From a virus, in IMG/VR virus record IMGVR_UViG_3300043446_000411, positions 1 to 21,065 of that record: DNA of 21,065 bases; one strand, written 5' to 3'. How positions within the stretch are numbered: position 1 is the first letter of the stretch; every line of letters begins with the position of its first letter. Shown in pieces: positions 1-7,471 of this stretch. Below the pieces are notes generated by a model. It searched no databases. It was given only the letters and a program-made list of their open reading frames with translations, and had not been told where the DNA came from. Made by a program: the position numbers and the translations under genes.

Positions 1-49
1 AGTCCCTGATTTATTTTTAGTATCACAAAATTTTCTGTATACTTCAGTT
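1..49 (+). promoter_or_regulatory. AT-rich leader with a possible -10 element before the terminase genes
   Basis: This stretch is clearly more AT-rich than the coding DNA that follows and has no good Shine-Dalgarno site before the ATG at 50. It holds TATACT at 38-43, a good -10 hexamer. The bases 17 upstream (15-20, TTTTAG) match a sigma70 -35 box only poorly. If it is a promoter, transcription would start at about 50, almost on the ATG, giving a leaderless or nearly leaderless message. The reading frame of the next gene stays open back to base 2, so a gene starting outside the window cannot be excluded. Confidence 0.25.
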
Positions 50-616
50 ATGGATATGCTCCTTCCCGATATCGAAGACGATATTCCGCTGCCCAAAAGG
101 GCATCAGAAGCCTTTCCTGATCTGCTGCCCAACGAAGAATTGGAAATGCGGGTACGGACAATCAAGCTGTTGTCCGATCTGACGGGCGAACCGGTCGTGC
201 CAACGGCACAACATAGAATAGAAGCACATGATTTGGCGCAGCAGATGATGCAGAACCCCAAGTTGCGCCCCGACTACAACCGCTACCCCAACGAAACAAT
301 GGCGTATCTGGCGGGAATGGTGGCTCAAACCAAATGTATGTTGGTCGATGAGCTGTCTGAACTGAAGATGTACGTCATTAATAAGCTGGTGCATGAGATC
401 GAACACGCCCAGATGCCCAAAGACCGCATCGCAGCCCTGACAAAGCTCGGGGAAATCGATGGCGTGGACGCATTCAAGCGGCGAAGTGAGATCACCGTAC
501 AGATAAAGCCGATTGAAGAGGTCGAAAAGGAGCTTCTGTCGGTATTGGAGAACATCGAATACGCCGTAGAGCCTGAAATCGCCCCCATCCCCGCGCAAAT
601 CGCCCTAAATGACTGA
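50..616 (+). CDS. putative terminase small subunit
   Basis: A 188-residue, mostly helical, charged protein directly upstream of the large terminase, which it overlaps by 8 bases (ATGACTGA). Small terminases recognise phage DNA and regulate the large subunit during packaging, and they usually sit in this position. The middle and C-terminal part (about residues 110-170) is rich in Lys and Glu and contains PKDRIAAL, LGEIDGVDAFKRRSE and a closing EEVEKELLSVLE helix, which I associate with small terminases of uncultured aquatic phages. I see no obvious helix-turn-helix. The ATG at 50 is chosen because the upstream DNA is AT-rich and looks non-coding, although no stop interrupts the frame before base 2. 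The call rests on position and overall resemblance, so it is moderate. Confidence 0.6.
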   Translation: MDMLLPDIEDDIPLPKRASEAFPDLLPNEELEMRVRTIKLLSDLTGEPVVPTAQHRIEAHDLAQQMMQNPKLRPDYNRYPNETMAYLAGMVAQTKCMLVDELSELKMYVINKLVHEIEHAQMPKDRIAALTKLGEIDGVDAFKRRSEITVQIKPIEEVEKELLSVLENIEYAVEPEIAPIPAQIALND

Positions 617-2132
617 CCAAATAGCCCCGAAACTGTCACTTTCTGACATACAAAGGCTGAAAGCTGCCCTGCCCAACCTCCCGGACAAGGAAAAACGCCG
701 CGTAGCGGAGCTTTTGAAGCAGTATCAGGCGCAGATCACGCAGATTAAGGGCCGGGACTCCTTTTTGGACTTCATTGGACACGTTTACCCCGGATATATG
801 GTGGGGCCCCACCACCGGAAACTTGCCCGCATCTTTGAGGAGATCGCGGCGGGTAAGAAGAAGCGGGTGATCGTCAATATCGCCCCCCGACATGGCAAGT
901 CGGAGATGATTTCCTACCTTGCCCCGGCATGGTTTCTGGGGAAGTACCCCCAGAAGAAGATTATCATGGCCTCGCACACAGCCGATCTGGCGGTTAACTT
1001 CGGTAGGCGAGTAAGGAACCTTGTTGGAAGCGACCTCTACAACGACATCTTTCCTCAAGTCGAGCTTCAAGCGGATAGCAAGAGTGCTAGTCGTTGGGGT
1101 ACAAACTTCAATGGGGAGTATTTTGCTATTGGTGTTGGCGGCGCTCTTGCCGGTCGTGGTGCTGACCTATTTATTATTGATGACCCTCACTCAGAGCAGG
1201 AAGCCAAGCAAGGAAGACCCGATGTCTTCATCCCTGCATGGGAGTGGTTCCAGTCAGGCCCGATCCAGCGACTGATGCCGGGCGGTGCCATCATCGTGGT
1301 GATGACACGGTGGAGCAAGCTGGACCTGACGGGTCAGATCATCGACCACATGACGCGGAACGATGACGCCGATGAGTGGGAGGTGGTCGAGTTCCCCGCC
1401 ATCCTGAATGAGAAACCCCTGTGGCCTGACTTCTGGCCGCTGGAAGAATTGATGGCGAAGAAGGCGGGCATGGACCCCCGGTACTGGCAAGCCCAGTATA
1501 TGCAGCAGCCCACGGCGGAAGAGGGTGCGTTAATAAAGAGGGAGTGGTGGCAGATATGGGACAAGGACGATCCACCCAAGTGTGACTTCATTATTATGTC
1601 CTTGGACGCTGCCCAAGAGACCTCCAACCGTGCGGACTACAACGCGCTCCTGACATGGGGCGTGTTCTTCAATGAAGAGACAAACAACCACAACATAATC
1701 CTGCTGAACGCCATCAAGAAACGTCTGGAGTTCCCGGAGCTAAAGCAGATGGCGCTGGAGGAGTATAAGGAGTGGCAGCCAGACGCCTTCATCGTGGAGA
1801 AGAAATCAAACGGTGCGGCGCTGTATCAGGAGATGCGGCGCATGGGCGTGCCCATAGGTGAGTTCACCCCCGGCAAGGGGCAGGACAAGATCAGCCGGGT
1901 GAATGCCGTGTCTGACCTGTTTTCCGCCGGGATTGTGTGGGCACCTGACCGGCGCTGGGCACGGGAGGTAATAGAGGAGTGCAACGACTTCCCGGCGGGA
2001 CGGAACGATGACTTGGTGGACGCCACTACACTTGCACTGCTGCGGTTCCGTCAGGGAGGGTTTATTACTCTCCCGTCTGATGAGGTAGACTTGCCCTACC
2101 AGTATGCTCCCAGAAAGGCAGCTTATTATTAG
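609..2132 (+). CDS. terL: terminase large subunit (packaging ATPase/nuclease)
   Basis: The motor that pumps DNA through the portal into the prohead and cuts the concatemer. The 507 residues are the usual length. The N-terminal ATPase has Walker A APRHGKS (92-98), Walker B LFIIDD (187-192) and a coupling motif VMTRW (231-235). The C-terminal RNase H-like nuclease shows the expected acidic residues: D333 in SLDAA, E397 in VEKKSNG, and the D467-D471 cluster in GRNDDLVDA. This architecture matches the Terminase_6N/6C type, with a C-terminal domain of the TIGR01630 kind. The ATG at 609 overlaps the end of the putative small subunit by 8 bases, implying translational coupling. The gene is intact, with all catalytic motifs present. 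The packaging strategy (cos, pac or terminal repeats) cannot be read from this alone. Confidence 0.97.
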   Translation: MTDQIAPKLSLSDIQRLKAALPNLPDKEKRRVAELLKQYQAQITQIKGRDSFLDFIGHVYPGYMVGPHHRKLARIFEEIAAGKKKRVIVNIAPRHGKSEMISYLAPAWFLGKYPQKKIIMASHTADLAVNFGRRVRNLVGSDLYNDIFPQVELQADSKSASRWGTNFNGEYFAIGVGGALAGRGADLFIIDDPHSEQEAKQGRPDVFIPAWEWFQSGPIQRLMPGGAIIVVMTRWSKLDLTGQIIDHMTRNDDADEWEVVEFPAILNEKPLWPDFWPLEELMAKKAGMDPRYWQAQYMQQPTAEEGALIKREWWQIWDKDDPPKCDFIIMSLDAAQETSNRADYNALLTWGVFFNEETNNHNIILLNAIKKRLEFPELKQMALEEYKEWQPDAFIVEKKSNGAALYQEMRRMGVPIGEFTPGKGQDKISRVNAVSDLFSAGIVWAPDRRWAREVIEECNDFPAGRNDDLVDATTLALLRFRQGGFITLPSDEVDLPYQYAPRKAAYY

Positions 2133-2136
2133 GAGA
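2131..2136 (+). promoter_or_regulatory. Shine-Dalgarno site setting the start at 2142
   Basis: AGGAGA begins just before the terminase stop codon is cleared. It lies 5-6 bases before the ATG at 2142, a better spacing than for the in-frame GTG at 2139, which directly abuts the purine run. Confidence 0.6.
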
Positions 2137-2141
2137 AGGTG

Positions 2142-2549
2142 ATGGCTGATGAGGCTTATCAGGCATGGTTAAAGAAGTACGGTGTCAGAGAATCTAATGA
2201 TTACGATACTTATGCAGCGTTTAAAGCTGGGCTGACCCCTAGCGAAAACGGGCACCTTCCAGATACGTTCAAGCTGCCTAATCACATTACCTATTCGACT
2301 GAAAGCACTGCATCACAGAAAAAAGGTGCGGCTCCTGCGGGTAGATGGGAAGGATCAGATAAGGATGGGTGGACATTCTATGCCTCACCCACAAACATCA
2401 AGAATGCTGGTGGAGTTAAAGAACTTCAGGAATACTTCCGTTCCCACGAGAAAGGCGTGAAGTTGATACTTCCAGAGGCTACTCCTCCCAGTACTCCTGT
2501 TTCTGTACCGGATAACTACCGTGCAGGCGGCAGGGTGAGAATGATTTAA
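2142..2549 (+). CDS. hypothetical protein ending in AGGRVRMI
   Basis: A 135-residue protein of unknown function between terminase and portal. The N-terminal third (AYQAWLKKYGVRESNDYDTY) looks like a small helical module that measures residue length against a Tyr-rich repeat. The middle (GRWEGSDKDGWTFYASP, about residues 67-85) is aromatic and beta-like, and a Pro/Ser/Thr-rich linker leads to a short basic end, AGGRVRMI. That end resembles the first half of the C-terminal module found in the basic small proteins at 10497-11919. The start is the ATG at 2142, with AGGAGA 5-6 bases upstream; an in-frame GTG at 2139 is the alternative. The stop overlaps the next start as TAATG. I do not recognise a function. 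A terminase accessory or minor virion role is possible from position only. Confidence 0.8.
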   Translation: MADEAYQAWLKKYGVRESNDYDTYAAFKAGLTPSENGHLPDTFKLPNHITYSTESTASQKKGAAPAGRWEGSDKDGWTFYASPTNIKNAGGVKELQEYFRSHEKGVKLILPEATPPSTPVSVPDNYRAGGRVRMI

Positions 2550-2818
2550 TGATTACTCAGCAGCACATGGGTCGATATAGCCTGCTCAAACGCCTCACTG
2601 CACAAGTTGGCGGGGATGAGGAGATGGCTAAAAAGATTCTTATACAGCGGGGCCATATGCGCGAAGATGGTACGCTGACCCCCGAAGGCGCTTCCCGAGA
2701 CAGGATGACAGCAGAAGAGCGAGCGAAAGATCGCGCTGTCAAACTGGGCAAGGGAAGAAAAGTTAAAGATTATGTATATAATCCCGCCACAAACCGGGCG
2801 AGATTGAGGAGCCGATAA
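2549..2818 (+). CDS. small basic hypothetical protein
   Basis: An 89-residue, Lys/Arg-rich protein squeezed between its neighbours by TAATG stop/start overlaps at both ends (2547-2551 and 2816-2820), so it is probably translated by coupling. The sequence has a helical N-terminal part (LLKRLTAQVGGDEEMAKKILIQRG), a central segment (TPEGASRDRMTAEERAKDRA) and a basic C-terminal tail around YNPATNRARLRSR. Similar short proteins occur between terminase and portal in uncultured aquatic phages, but I know no assigned function. A small packaging or portal-associated factor is a positional guess only. Confidence 0.8.
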   Translation: MITQQHMGRYSLLKRLTAQVGGDEEMAKKILIQRGHMREDGTLTPEGASRDRMTAEERAKDRAVKLGKGRKVKDYVYNPATNRARLRSR

Positions 2819-5412
2819 TGAGCATCGACAAGGCTTTGAACCGTGCCCCGTCCGGGCTGGCTGATCTGTTGGGAGTTAGTGACTCCGGTCCCGCGTTGGA
2901 GATTGAGATCGAAGACCCGGAAGCTGTGCGGATAAACGCAGGCGGGATGGAGATCAACCTTGGTCCTGATGAGCAAGCGGAGGGCGACTTCAGCGACAAC
3001 TTGGCTGAGACGATGGACGAGTCGGCACTCATGTCGATGGCCGAGGAGTTGGCGGGTGATATTGAGAATGACCTTGCCAGTCGCAAAGACTGGGAGGAGA
3101 CCTACGTTGAAGGTCTGAAGTTGATGGGCCTCAAGTATGAGGAGCGGATGGAGCCGTGGAGTGGGGCCTGTGGTGTAGTCCACCCCATGATTACCGAGGC
3201 TGTTGTCCGGTTCCAAGCCGAGACGGTGATGGAGACATTCCCGTCAAGTGGTCCCGTGATGACCAAGATTATCGGCAAGGAGACGCCGGAGAAGCTGGAG
3301 GCAGCGGAGCGGGTCAAGGAGGACATGAACTATCAGCTTACGGAGCGGATGATTGAGTACCGCCCGGAGCATGAGAAGATGCTGTGGAACCTGCCCGCGA
3401 CAGGTTCGGCGTTCAAGAAAGTCTACTATGACCCGAGCCTTGGGCGTCAGGTGGCGGTGTTCATTCCCGCTGAGGATGTGGTGCTGCCCTACGGCGTGTC
3501 CGACATCTATATGTGCCACCGCGTCACTCACGTGATGCGTAAAACCAAGAATGAAATCAAGAAGTTGCAGCAGGCTGGGTTCTACCGGGACATCGACCTG
3601 CCCGACCCTGACAAGAACCGCAGTGATATAAAGAAGGCAAAAGACAGCGAGACGGGATTCAGCGACATCCATGATGAACGCTACACCCTGTACGAGGCGC
3701 ACGCCGATCTCAGCCTTGACCCGGAGGATGAAGAAGGGATCGCCCTGCCGTATGTCGTGACGCTCATCAAGGGGTCAAACGATGTGCTGGCAATTCGCCG
3801 TAACTGGCGGGAAGACGATGATCTGCGTCTCAAGCGTCAGCACTTCGTCCACTATCAGTACATCCCCGGCTTTGGTTCGTATGGCTTCGGTCTGTTCCAC
3901 CTGATCGGTAACTTCGCCAAGTCAGCTACCTCGCTGACCCGTCAGCTTGTGGACGCCGGTACGCTGTCTAACTTGCCGGGCGGACTGAAGTCCCGGAGCC
4001 TCAGGATCAAGGGAGATGACACGCCGATCTCCCCCGGTGAATTCCGGGATGTGGACGTAGGCTCAGGCACCATCCGGGACAGCATCCTGCCCCTTCCTTA
4101 TAAAGAGCCTAGCCAGACTCTGCTCCAGTTGCTGGGCAACATCATTGAGGATGGGCGACGGTTCGCCGCGACGGCAGACGTGAAGATCAGCGACATGGGC
4201 TCGCAAGCCCCTGTCGGCACGACGCTGGCGATACTGGAGCGACAGCTTAAACCACTGTCGGCTGTTCAGGCGCGAATTCACTACACGTTGAAGCAGGAGC
4301 TTAGGCTCCTTGCAGAGATCATCCGTGACTATTCGGACGACTCATACAGCTACGAGCCCGAGACCGGCACGGCTAAAGCCAAGAAAGAAGACTATGAGGA
4401 TATCGATATCCTGCCGGTGTCTGATCCCAACGCGGCCACGATGGCGCAGCGGATCGTGCAGTACCAAGCCGTCATTCAGATGGCACAGATGGCCCCGGAC
4501 ATTTATGACTTGCCGGAGCTTCACCGGGGGATGCTGAACGTCTTGGGGATCAAGAACGCTGCCAAGCTCGTGCCACTGAAAGATGACATCAAGCCGATGG
4601 ACCCCGTGACGGAGAACGCACGGGCACTGAAAGGTGAGCCCGTCAAAGCCTTCCTGCATCAGGACCACACCGCACATATCGCGGTGCATAACGCCATGAT
4701 GCAAGACCCCATGATTCAGCAGAAGATTGGGCAGAATCCTCGCGCACAGCAGATCATGGCGGCGTTGCAGGATCACATCACGGAACACGTGGCGTTTGAA
4801 TATCGTCAGCAGATTGAGTCCCAGCTTGGCCTGCCGTTGCCCCCGCCGGATGAAGAGTTGCCGCCTGAAGCGGAGAATGCGCTGTCTGCCATGATGGCGC
4901 AGGCCGGTCAGCAGCAGTTGCAGGAGTCGCAGCAGCAAGCACAGCAGCAACAGGCCCAGCAGCAAGCACAAGACCCCGTGCTTCAGATGCAGCAGCAGGA
5001 GCTTCAGATCAAGCAGCAGCAAGTGCAGATCGAGCAGCAGAAAGCTCAGACTGATATGCAGAAGTCTATGCAGGAGCTTGAGTTCCGCCGCGAGCAGATG
5101 GAGCGGGAGCTTCAGTTGAAGCAGGAACAGATGGAGCGCGACTACGAGCTTAAGCGTGAGCAGATGGAGCGGGACTACGAGTTCAAGCGGGAGCAAATGG
5201 AGGCAACTTCTCTGCGTGAGGGCCTGAAGATGGGTCTGGCTAAAGAGAAGGATGACGCCACTCATATGCGTGAAGGGATGCGCCTTGGGCTTGAGAAAGA
5301 CCGCGAGGACGCTAATCAGACAAGAGAAGGTCTCAAGTTGGGCATGAGCTACAACGCTCCTGCTAAAGAAGCACCGCAAAAAAGTAAACAACCCCCTGAC
5401 AAAAAGGAGTGA
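2818..5412 (+). CDS. portal protein with long coiled-coil C-terminal extension
   Basis: The portal is the dodecameric ring at the capsid vertex through which DNA enters and leaves. This 864-residue protein is of the large P22-like class. Residues about 70-600 look like the portal body: a helical start, WSGACGVVHPMITEAVVRFQAE (near 114-135), a Gly/aromatic stretch GFGSYGFGLFHLIGNFAKSA (351-370), and a stem-like region around 430-500. After about residue 690 it changes to a Gln-rich low-complexity stretch (698-745). Then come three 11-residue repeats beginning EQMER (759-791), and two full and one partial copies of an 18-residue repeat beginning REG (800-843). The extension is longer than in textbook portals and is probably a coiled-coil barrel or a flexible internal tail. 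The gene starts within a TAATG overlap. Confidence 0.9.
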   Translation: MSIDKALNRAPSGLADLLGVSDSGPALEIEIEDPEAVRINAGGMEINLGPDEQAEGDFSDNLAETMDESALMSMAEELAGDIENDLASRKDWEETYVEGLKLMGLKYEERMEPWSGACGVVHPMITEAVVRFQAETVMETFPSSGPVMTKIIGKETPEKLEAAERVKEDMNYQLTERMIEYRPEHEKMLWNLPATGSAFKKVYYDPSLGRQVAVFIPAEDVVLPYGVSDIYMCHRVTHVMRKTKNEIKKLQQAGFYRDIDLPDPDKNRSDIKKAKDSETGFSDIHDERYTLYEAHADLSLDPEDEEGIALPYVVTLIKGSNDVLAIRRNWREDDDLRLKRQHFVHYQYIPGFGSYGFGLFHLIGNFAKSATSLTRQLVDAGTLSNLPGGLKSRSLRIKGDDTPISPGEFRDVDVGSGTIRDSILPLPYKEPSQTLLQLLGNIIEDGRRFAATADVKISDMGSQAPVGTTLAILERQLKPLSAVQARIHYTLKQELRLLAEIIRDYSDDSYSYEPETGTAKAKKEDYEDIDILPVSDPNAATMAQRIVQYQAVIQMAQMAPDIYDLPELHRGMLNVLGIKNAAKLVPLKDDIKPMDPVTENARALKGEPVKAFLHQDHTAHIAVHNAMMQDPMIQQKIGQNPRAQQIMAALQDHITEHVAFEYRQQIESQLGLPLPPPDEELPPEAENALSAMMAQAGQQQLQESQQQAQQQQAQQQAQDPVLQMQQQELQIKQQQVQIEQQKAQTDMQKSMQELEFRREQMERELQLKQEQMERDYELKREQMERDYEFKREQMEATSLREGLKMGLAKEKDDATHMREGMRLGLEKDREDANQTREGLKLGMSYNAPAKEAPQKSKQPPDKKE
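4909..5052 (+). repeat. CAG/CAA-rich low-complexity tract in the portal gene
   Basis: Codons for residues about 698-745 are dominated by CAG and CAA, giving a Gln-rich stretch. Mixed Gln codons and interspersed Ala, Leu and Ile codons mean it is not a pure trinucleotide expansion. Confidence 0.8.
5092..5346 (+). repeat. two successive in-frame repeat arrays in the portal tail
   Basis: The first array (5092-5190) is three 33-base units encoding 11 residues each, all beginning EQMER, with a partial fourth copy EQMEA. The second (5215-5346) is two full 54-base units and one partial unit encoding 18 residues, each beginning REG and followed by a Leu/Met-Gly-Leu/Met core. The 11-residue period is typical of hendecad coiled coils; 18 residues corresponds to five helical turns. 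Confidence 0.85.
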
Positions 5413-5415
5413 TGT

Positions 5416-5610
5416 GTGGTAAAAGATTTCGCACGCGTATTGCGCGACAAAATACGCACTGACATGAACAACTTCGCGGACGACATAGCTACCGGTCGGT
5501 GTCAGTCCTTCGATGCGTACAAACAACTCTGCGGCGTGATTCAGGGCCTAGCGATGGCAGAGCGACACTTGATGGACCTGCTGGAAAAACTGGAGACCGA
5601 TGATGACTGA
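5416..5610 (+). CDS. small hypothetical protein after the portal
   Basis: A 64-residue, probably all-helical protein with a GTG start. AGGAG at 5405-5409, lying across the portal stop, is 6 bases upstream and supports this codon; the nearby ATG at 5412 is in another frame. The sequence shows an amphipathic helix (DFARVLRDKIRTDMNNFADD), a link with GRCQSFDAYKQLCGV, and a second helix AMAERHLMDLLEKLETDDD with an acidic end. Small two-helix proteins of this kind often follow the portal in podovirus-like genomes. No function is known to me. Its stop overlaps the co-chaperonin start. Confidence 0.8.
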   Translation: MVKDFARVLRDKIRTDMNNFADDIATGRCQSFDAYKQLCGVIQGLAMAERHLMDLLEKLETDDD

Positions 5611-6037
5611 CTTTATCCTGCCTCATGGCGTGACCATGCCAAAACCGATCATTGAGCGTGATACGCCTGATGAAACGGAGACTGAAGAGCAACGGGCGAC
5701 AATGTTGCCTGATCCCACCGGTTGGAAACTTCTCTGCGTCGTTCCTGACGTTTCTGAGAAATTCGATGGCACGTCGCTGCTGAAAGCGACTTCCGCCATG
5801 CGTGCTGAAGAACACGCTACGTCTGTGCTGTTCGTCCTCAAGATGGGCGCTGACGCGTACAAAGATACGGCTAAATTTCCCACCGGGCCTTGGTGCAAAG
5901 TGGGCGACTTCGTGCTGGTGCGTAACTACACCGGTACGCGATTCAAAATCTACGGCAAAGAATTCCGGGTCATCAACGATGATCAGGTTGAGGCTGTGGT
6001 GCTTGATCCTCGCGGGATTACCCGCGTTGCTGTGTAA
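5603..6037 (+). CDS. phage GroES-like co-chaperonin
   Basis: A 144-residue protein whose core (about residues 39-135) reads like the Cpn10/GroES fold. The end, from KVGDFVLVRNYTGTRFKI to GKEFRVINDDQVEAVV, lines up with the GroES segment containing KVGDIVIF and the closing DILAIVE. A middle segment, EKFDGTSLLKATSAMR, would be the mobile loop, with the hydrophobic S-L-L as the likely GroEL contact. Residues 1-38 are an acidic, flexible extension not found in bacterial GroES. GroES caps the host GroEL chamber; T4 gp31 shows that a phage version can be needed to fold the capsid protein. Its place, two genes after the portal and just before scaffold and capsid, fits such a role. ATG 5603 is preferred over 5600 because GGAG lies 7 bases upstream and the ATGACTGA overlap recurs at 609. 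Confidence 0.78.
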   Translation: MTDFILPHGVTMPKPIIERDTPDETETEEQRATMLPDPTGWKLLCVVPDVSEKFDGTSLLKATSAMRAEEHATSVLFVLKMGADAYKDTAKFPTGPWCKVGDFVLVRNYTGTRFKIYGKEFRVINDDQVEAVVLDPRGITRVAV

Positions 6038-6067
6038 CTAACCCGCCTATGGCGCATGGAGTGATGT

Positions 6068-7009
6068 ATGGCTGACGATTACAAGTTTCCCGATGAGGAC
6101 TTGGTAGCTTCCCCCGCAGACACGGGTGAAGAGATTGAATTGGAAATTGTTGATGACACCCCGGAAGTAGACAGGGGGCGTAAGCCGCTTGCGCGTCCGG
6201 TTGAAGAGCCCTCCGATGACGAGCTTGAGAACTACTCCGAAGGCGTGAAAAAGCGCATCAAAGAGCTTACTCATGCACGCCATGACGAGCGCCGGGCAAA
6301 AGAAGCAACGCTGCGGGAGAAGATTGAGCTTGAGCGCCTTGCTCAACAGCTTATTCACGAGAACCGCCAGCTTAAAGAAGTGGTTAATACGGGCACTCAG
6401 CAGTTTGCTGAAACCGCACGTACCGCCGCTGACATTTCGCTGGAAATGGCGAAGAAGAAGTACAAGGAAGCCTACGAGCTTGGGGATACGGATGCGATCC
6501 TTGAAGCACAACAAGTGCTTACCGATGCACAACTTCGCGCGCAGTCAGCAAAAAATTTCAATCCAATCTCTTTACAGGTAGATGAATATCCTGTAAATAT
6601 GCCTTACGAAGAGCCGCAAGCTCCTCAGGTTGATGAAAAAACCATGAGGTGGCAGGCGCAGAATCAGTGGTTCGGTACGCCGGGCTACGAGGATATGACC
6701 AGCTACGCACTAGGGCTGCATCAAAAACTGGTGAATTCGGGGGTAGACCCCCGCTCTGACGAGTATTTCGGGCAAATCAACGCCCGCTTGAGGTCCACTT
6801 TCCGTGACTTCTTTGGGGAGTCCGGGGGTAGATCGCCGTCTGGTGATGGCTCCAGAAAGCCCGCGACGGTAGTGGCACCGGGGACGCGTTCCACGGGAGC
6901 TAAAAAGATCAGACTGAACACATCCCAGATAACTCTGGCGAAACGTCTAGGTTTGACTCCGCAGCAATATGCTGAAGCAGTGGCAAAAATGGAGAGAAGC
7001 AATGGCTGA
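6068..7009 (+). CDS. capsid scaffolding protein
   Basis: A 313-residue protein upstream of the capsid genes. The first 60 residues are strongly acidic. Residues 60-160 are predicted long charged helices (coiled coil), ending in the helical EAQQVLTDAQLRAQSAK. A conserved-looking patch follows at 193-250 (RWQAQNQWFG, MTSYALGLHQ, DEYFGQINARLRSTFRDFFG), as in scaffold proteins of pelagic and freshwater podovirus-like phages. The C-terminus is basic (TGAKKIRLN) and ends in a helix (LTPQQYAEAVAKMERS), which would suit coat binding. Scaffolds guide procapsid assembly and then leave. GGAG at 6058-6061 is 6 bases before the ATG. The last 8 bases overlap the next gene. No protease gene is visible in the window. 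Confidence 0.8.
   Translation: MADDYKFPDEDLVASPADTGEEIELEIVDDTPEVDRGRKPLARPVEEPSDDELENYSEGVKKRIKELTHARHDERRAKEATLREKIELERLAQQLIHENRQLKEVVNTGTQQFAETARTAADISLEMAKKKYKEAYELGDTDAILEAQQVLTDAQLRAQSAKNFNPISLQVDEYPVNMPYEEPQAPQVDEKTMRWQAQNQWFGTPGYEDMTSYALGLHQKLVNSGVDPRSDEYFGQINARLRSTFRDFFGESGGRSPSGDGSRKPATVVAPGTRSTGAKKIRLNTSQITLAKRLGLTPQQYAEAVAKMERSNG
6991..6994 (+). promoter_or_regulatory. Shine-Dalgarno site setting the start at 7002
   Basis: GGAG 7 bases before the ATG at 7002, inside the scaffold gene. It favours this start over the in-frame ATG at 6969, which would overlap the scaffold by 41 bases. Confidence 0.6.
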
Positions 7010-7457
7010 ACAATCCCGGATGGCTCGTGAGCTAGAATCACGCGAAAAGCGTCCTGTTCGGACGGTATATACACCGCCCAGCACGCTTCCTGACCCCACC
7101 CCCGAGCCGGGGTACGGTTATCGTTGGGTGGCTACCCATGTACTTGGGCAAGCTGATCCGTCGAACGTATCGCGGAAAATGCGGGACGGATGGGAGCCGG
7201 TGAAAGCAGTAGATCACCCGGAGCTTATGCTCTTCGGTAACTCTGCTACCGGTAATGTGGAGATCGGTGGTCTTATGCTTTGCAAAGCCCCGATTGAGTT
7301 GATCAAGTCCCGTGATGAGTACTATGCGACTCAGGCTATCGGGCAAATGGAGTCGGTTGATAACCACTTCATGCGGAATAACGATCCGCGTATGCCGCTG
7401 TTTGCAGACCGTAAAACGTCTACGAGCCGTGGTGGCGGGTTTGGTAACGGAACTTAA
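7002..7457 (+). CDS. hypothetical protein of the head-assembly cluster
   Basis: A 151-residue protein between scaffold and capsid-region genes, coupled to the scaffold by an 8-base ATGGCTGA overlap. The N-terminus is charged; a Pro-rich hinge (VYTPPSTLPDPTPEPG) leads to a compact core with YGYRWV, LGQADPSNV, RDGWEPVKAVDHPEL and IGGLMLCKAP. A helical part (REYYATQAIGQMESVDNHFM-like) and NDPRMPLF follow, with a Gly/Arg-rich end. I associate this pattern with a conserved protein of the same position in many uncultured phages, but no function is established as far as I know. A minor capsid or assembly role is inferred from context alone. Confidence 0.85.
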   Translation: MAEQSRMARELESREKRPVRTVYTPPSTLPDPTPEPGYGYRWVATHVLGQADPSNVSRKMRDGWEPVKAVDHPELMLFGNSATGNVEIGGLMLCKAPIELIKSRDEYYATQAIGQMESVDNHFMRNNDPRMPLFADRKTSTSRGGGFGNGT

Positions 7458-7471
7458 TTGGAGCATCCTTC

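Noticed and set aside
5377-5400. A-run near the portal end as a programmed frameshift site
   Set aside because: The six-A run has no suitable downstream structure, and neither alternative frame gives a useful extension; the portal stop and the next gene's ribosome site fit normal termination.
4342-5526. Long minus-strand open frame of 394 codons opposite the portal gene
   Set aside because: It is Leu/His/Arg-rich because it is the complement of the CAG-rich and Glu/Gln-rich portal tail. It has no recognisable domain and it opposes a clear gene.
6969-7001. Longer start for the protein at 7002
   Set aside because: GGAG lies 7 bases before 7002 and the 8-base overlap matches other junctions; the extra residues just repeat scaffold coding DNA in another frame.
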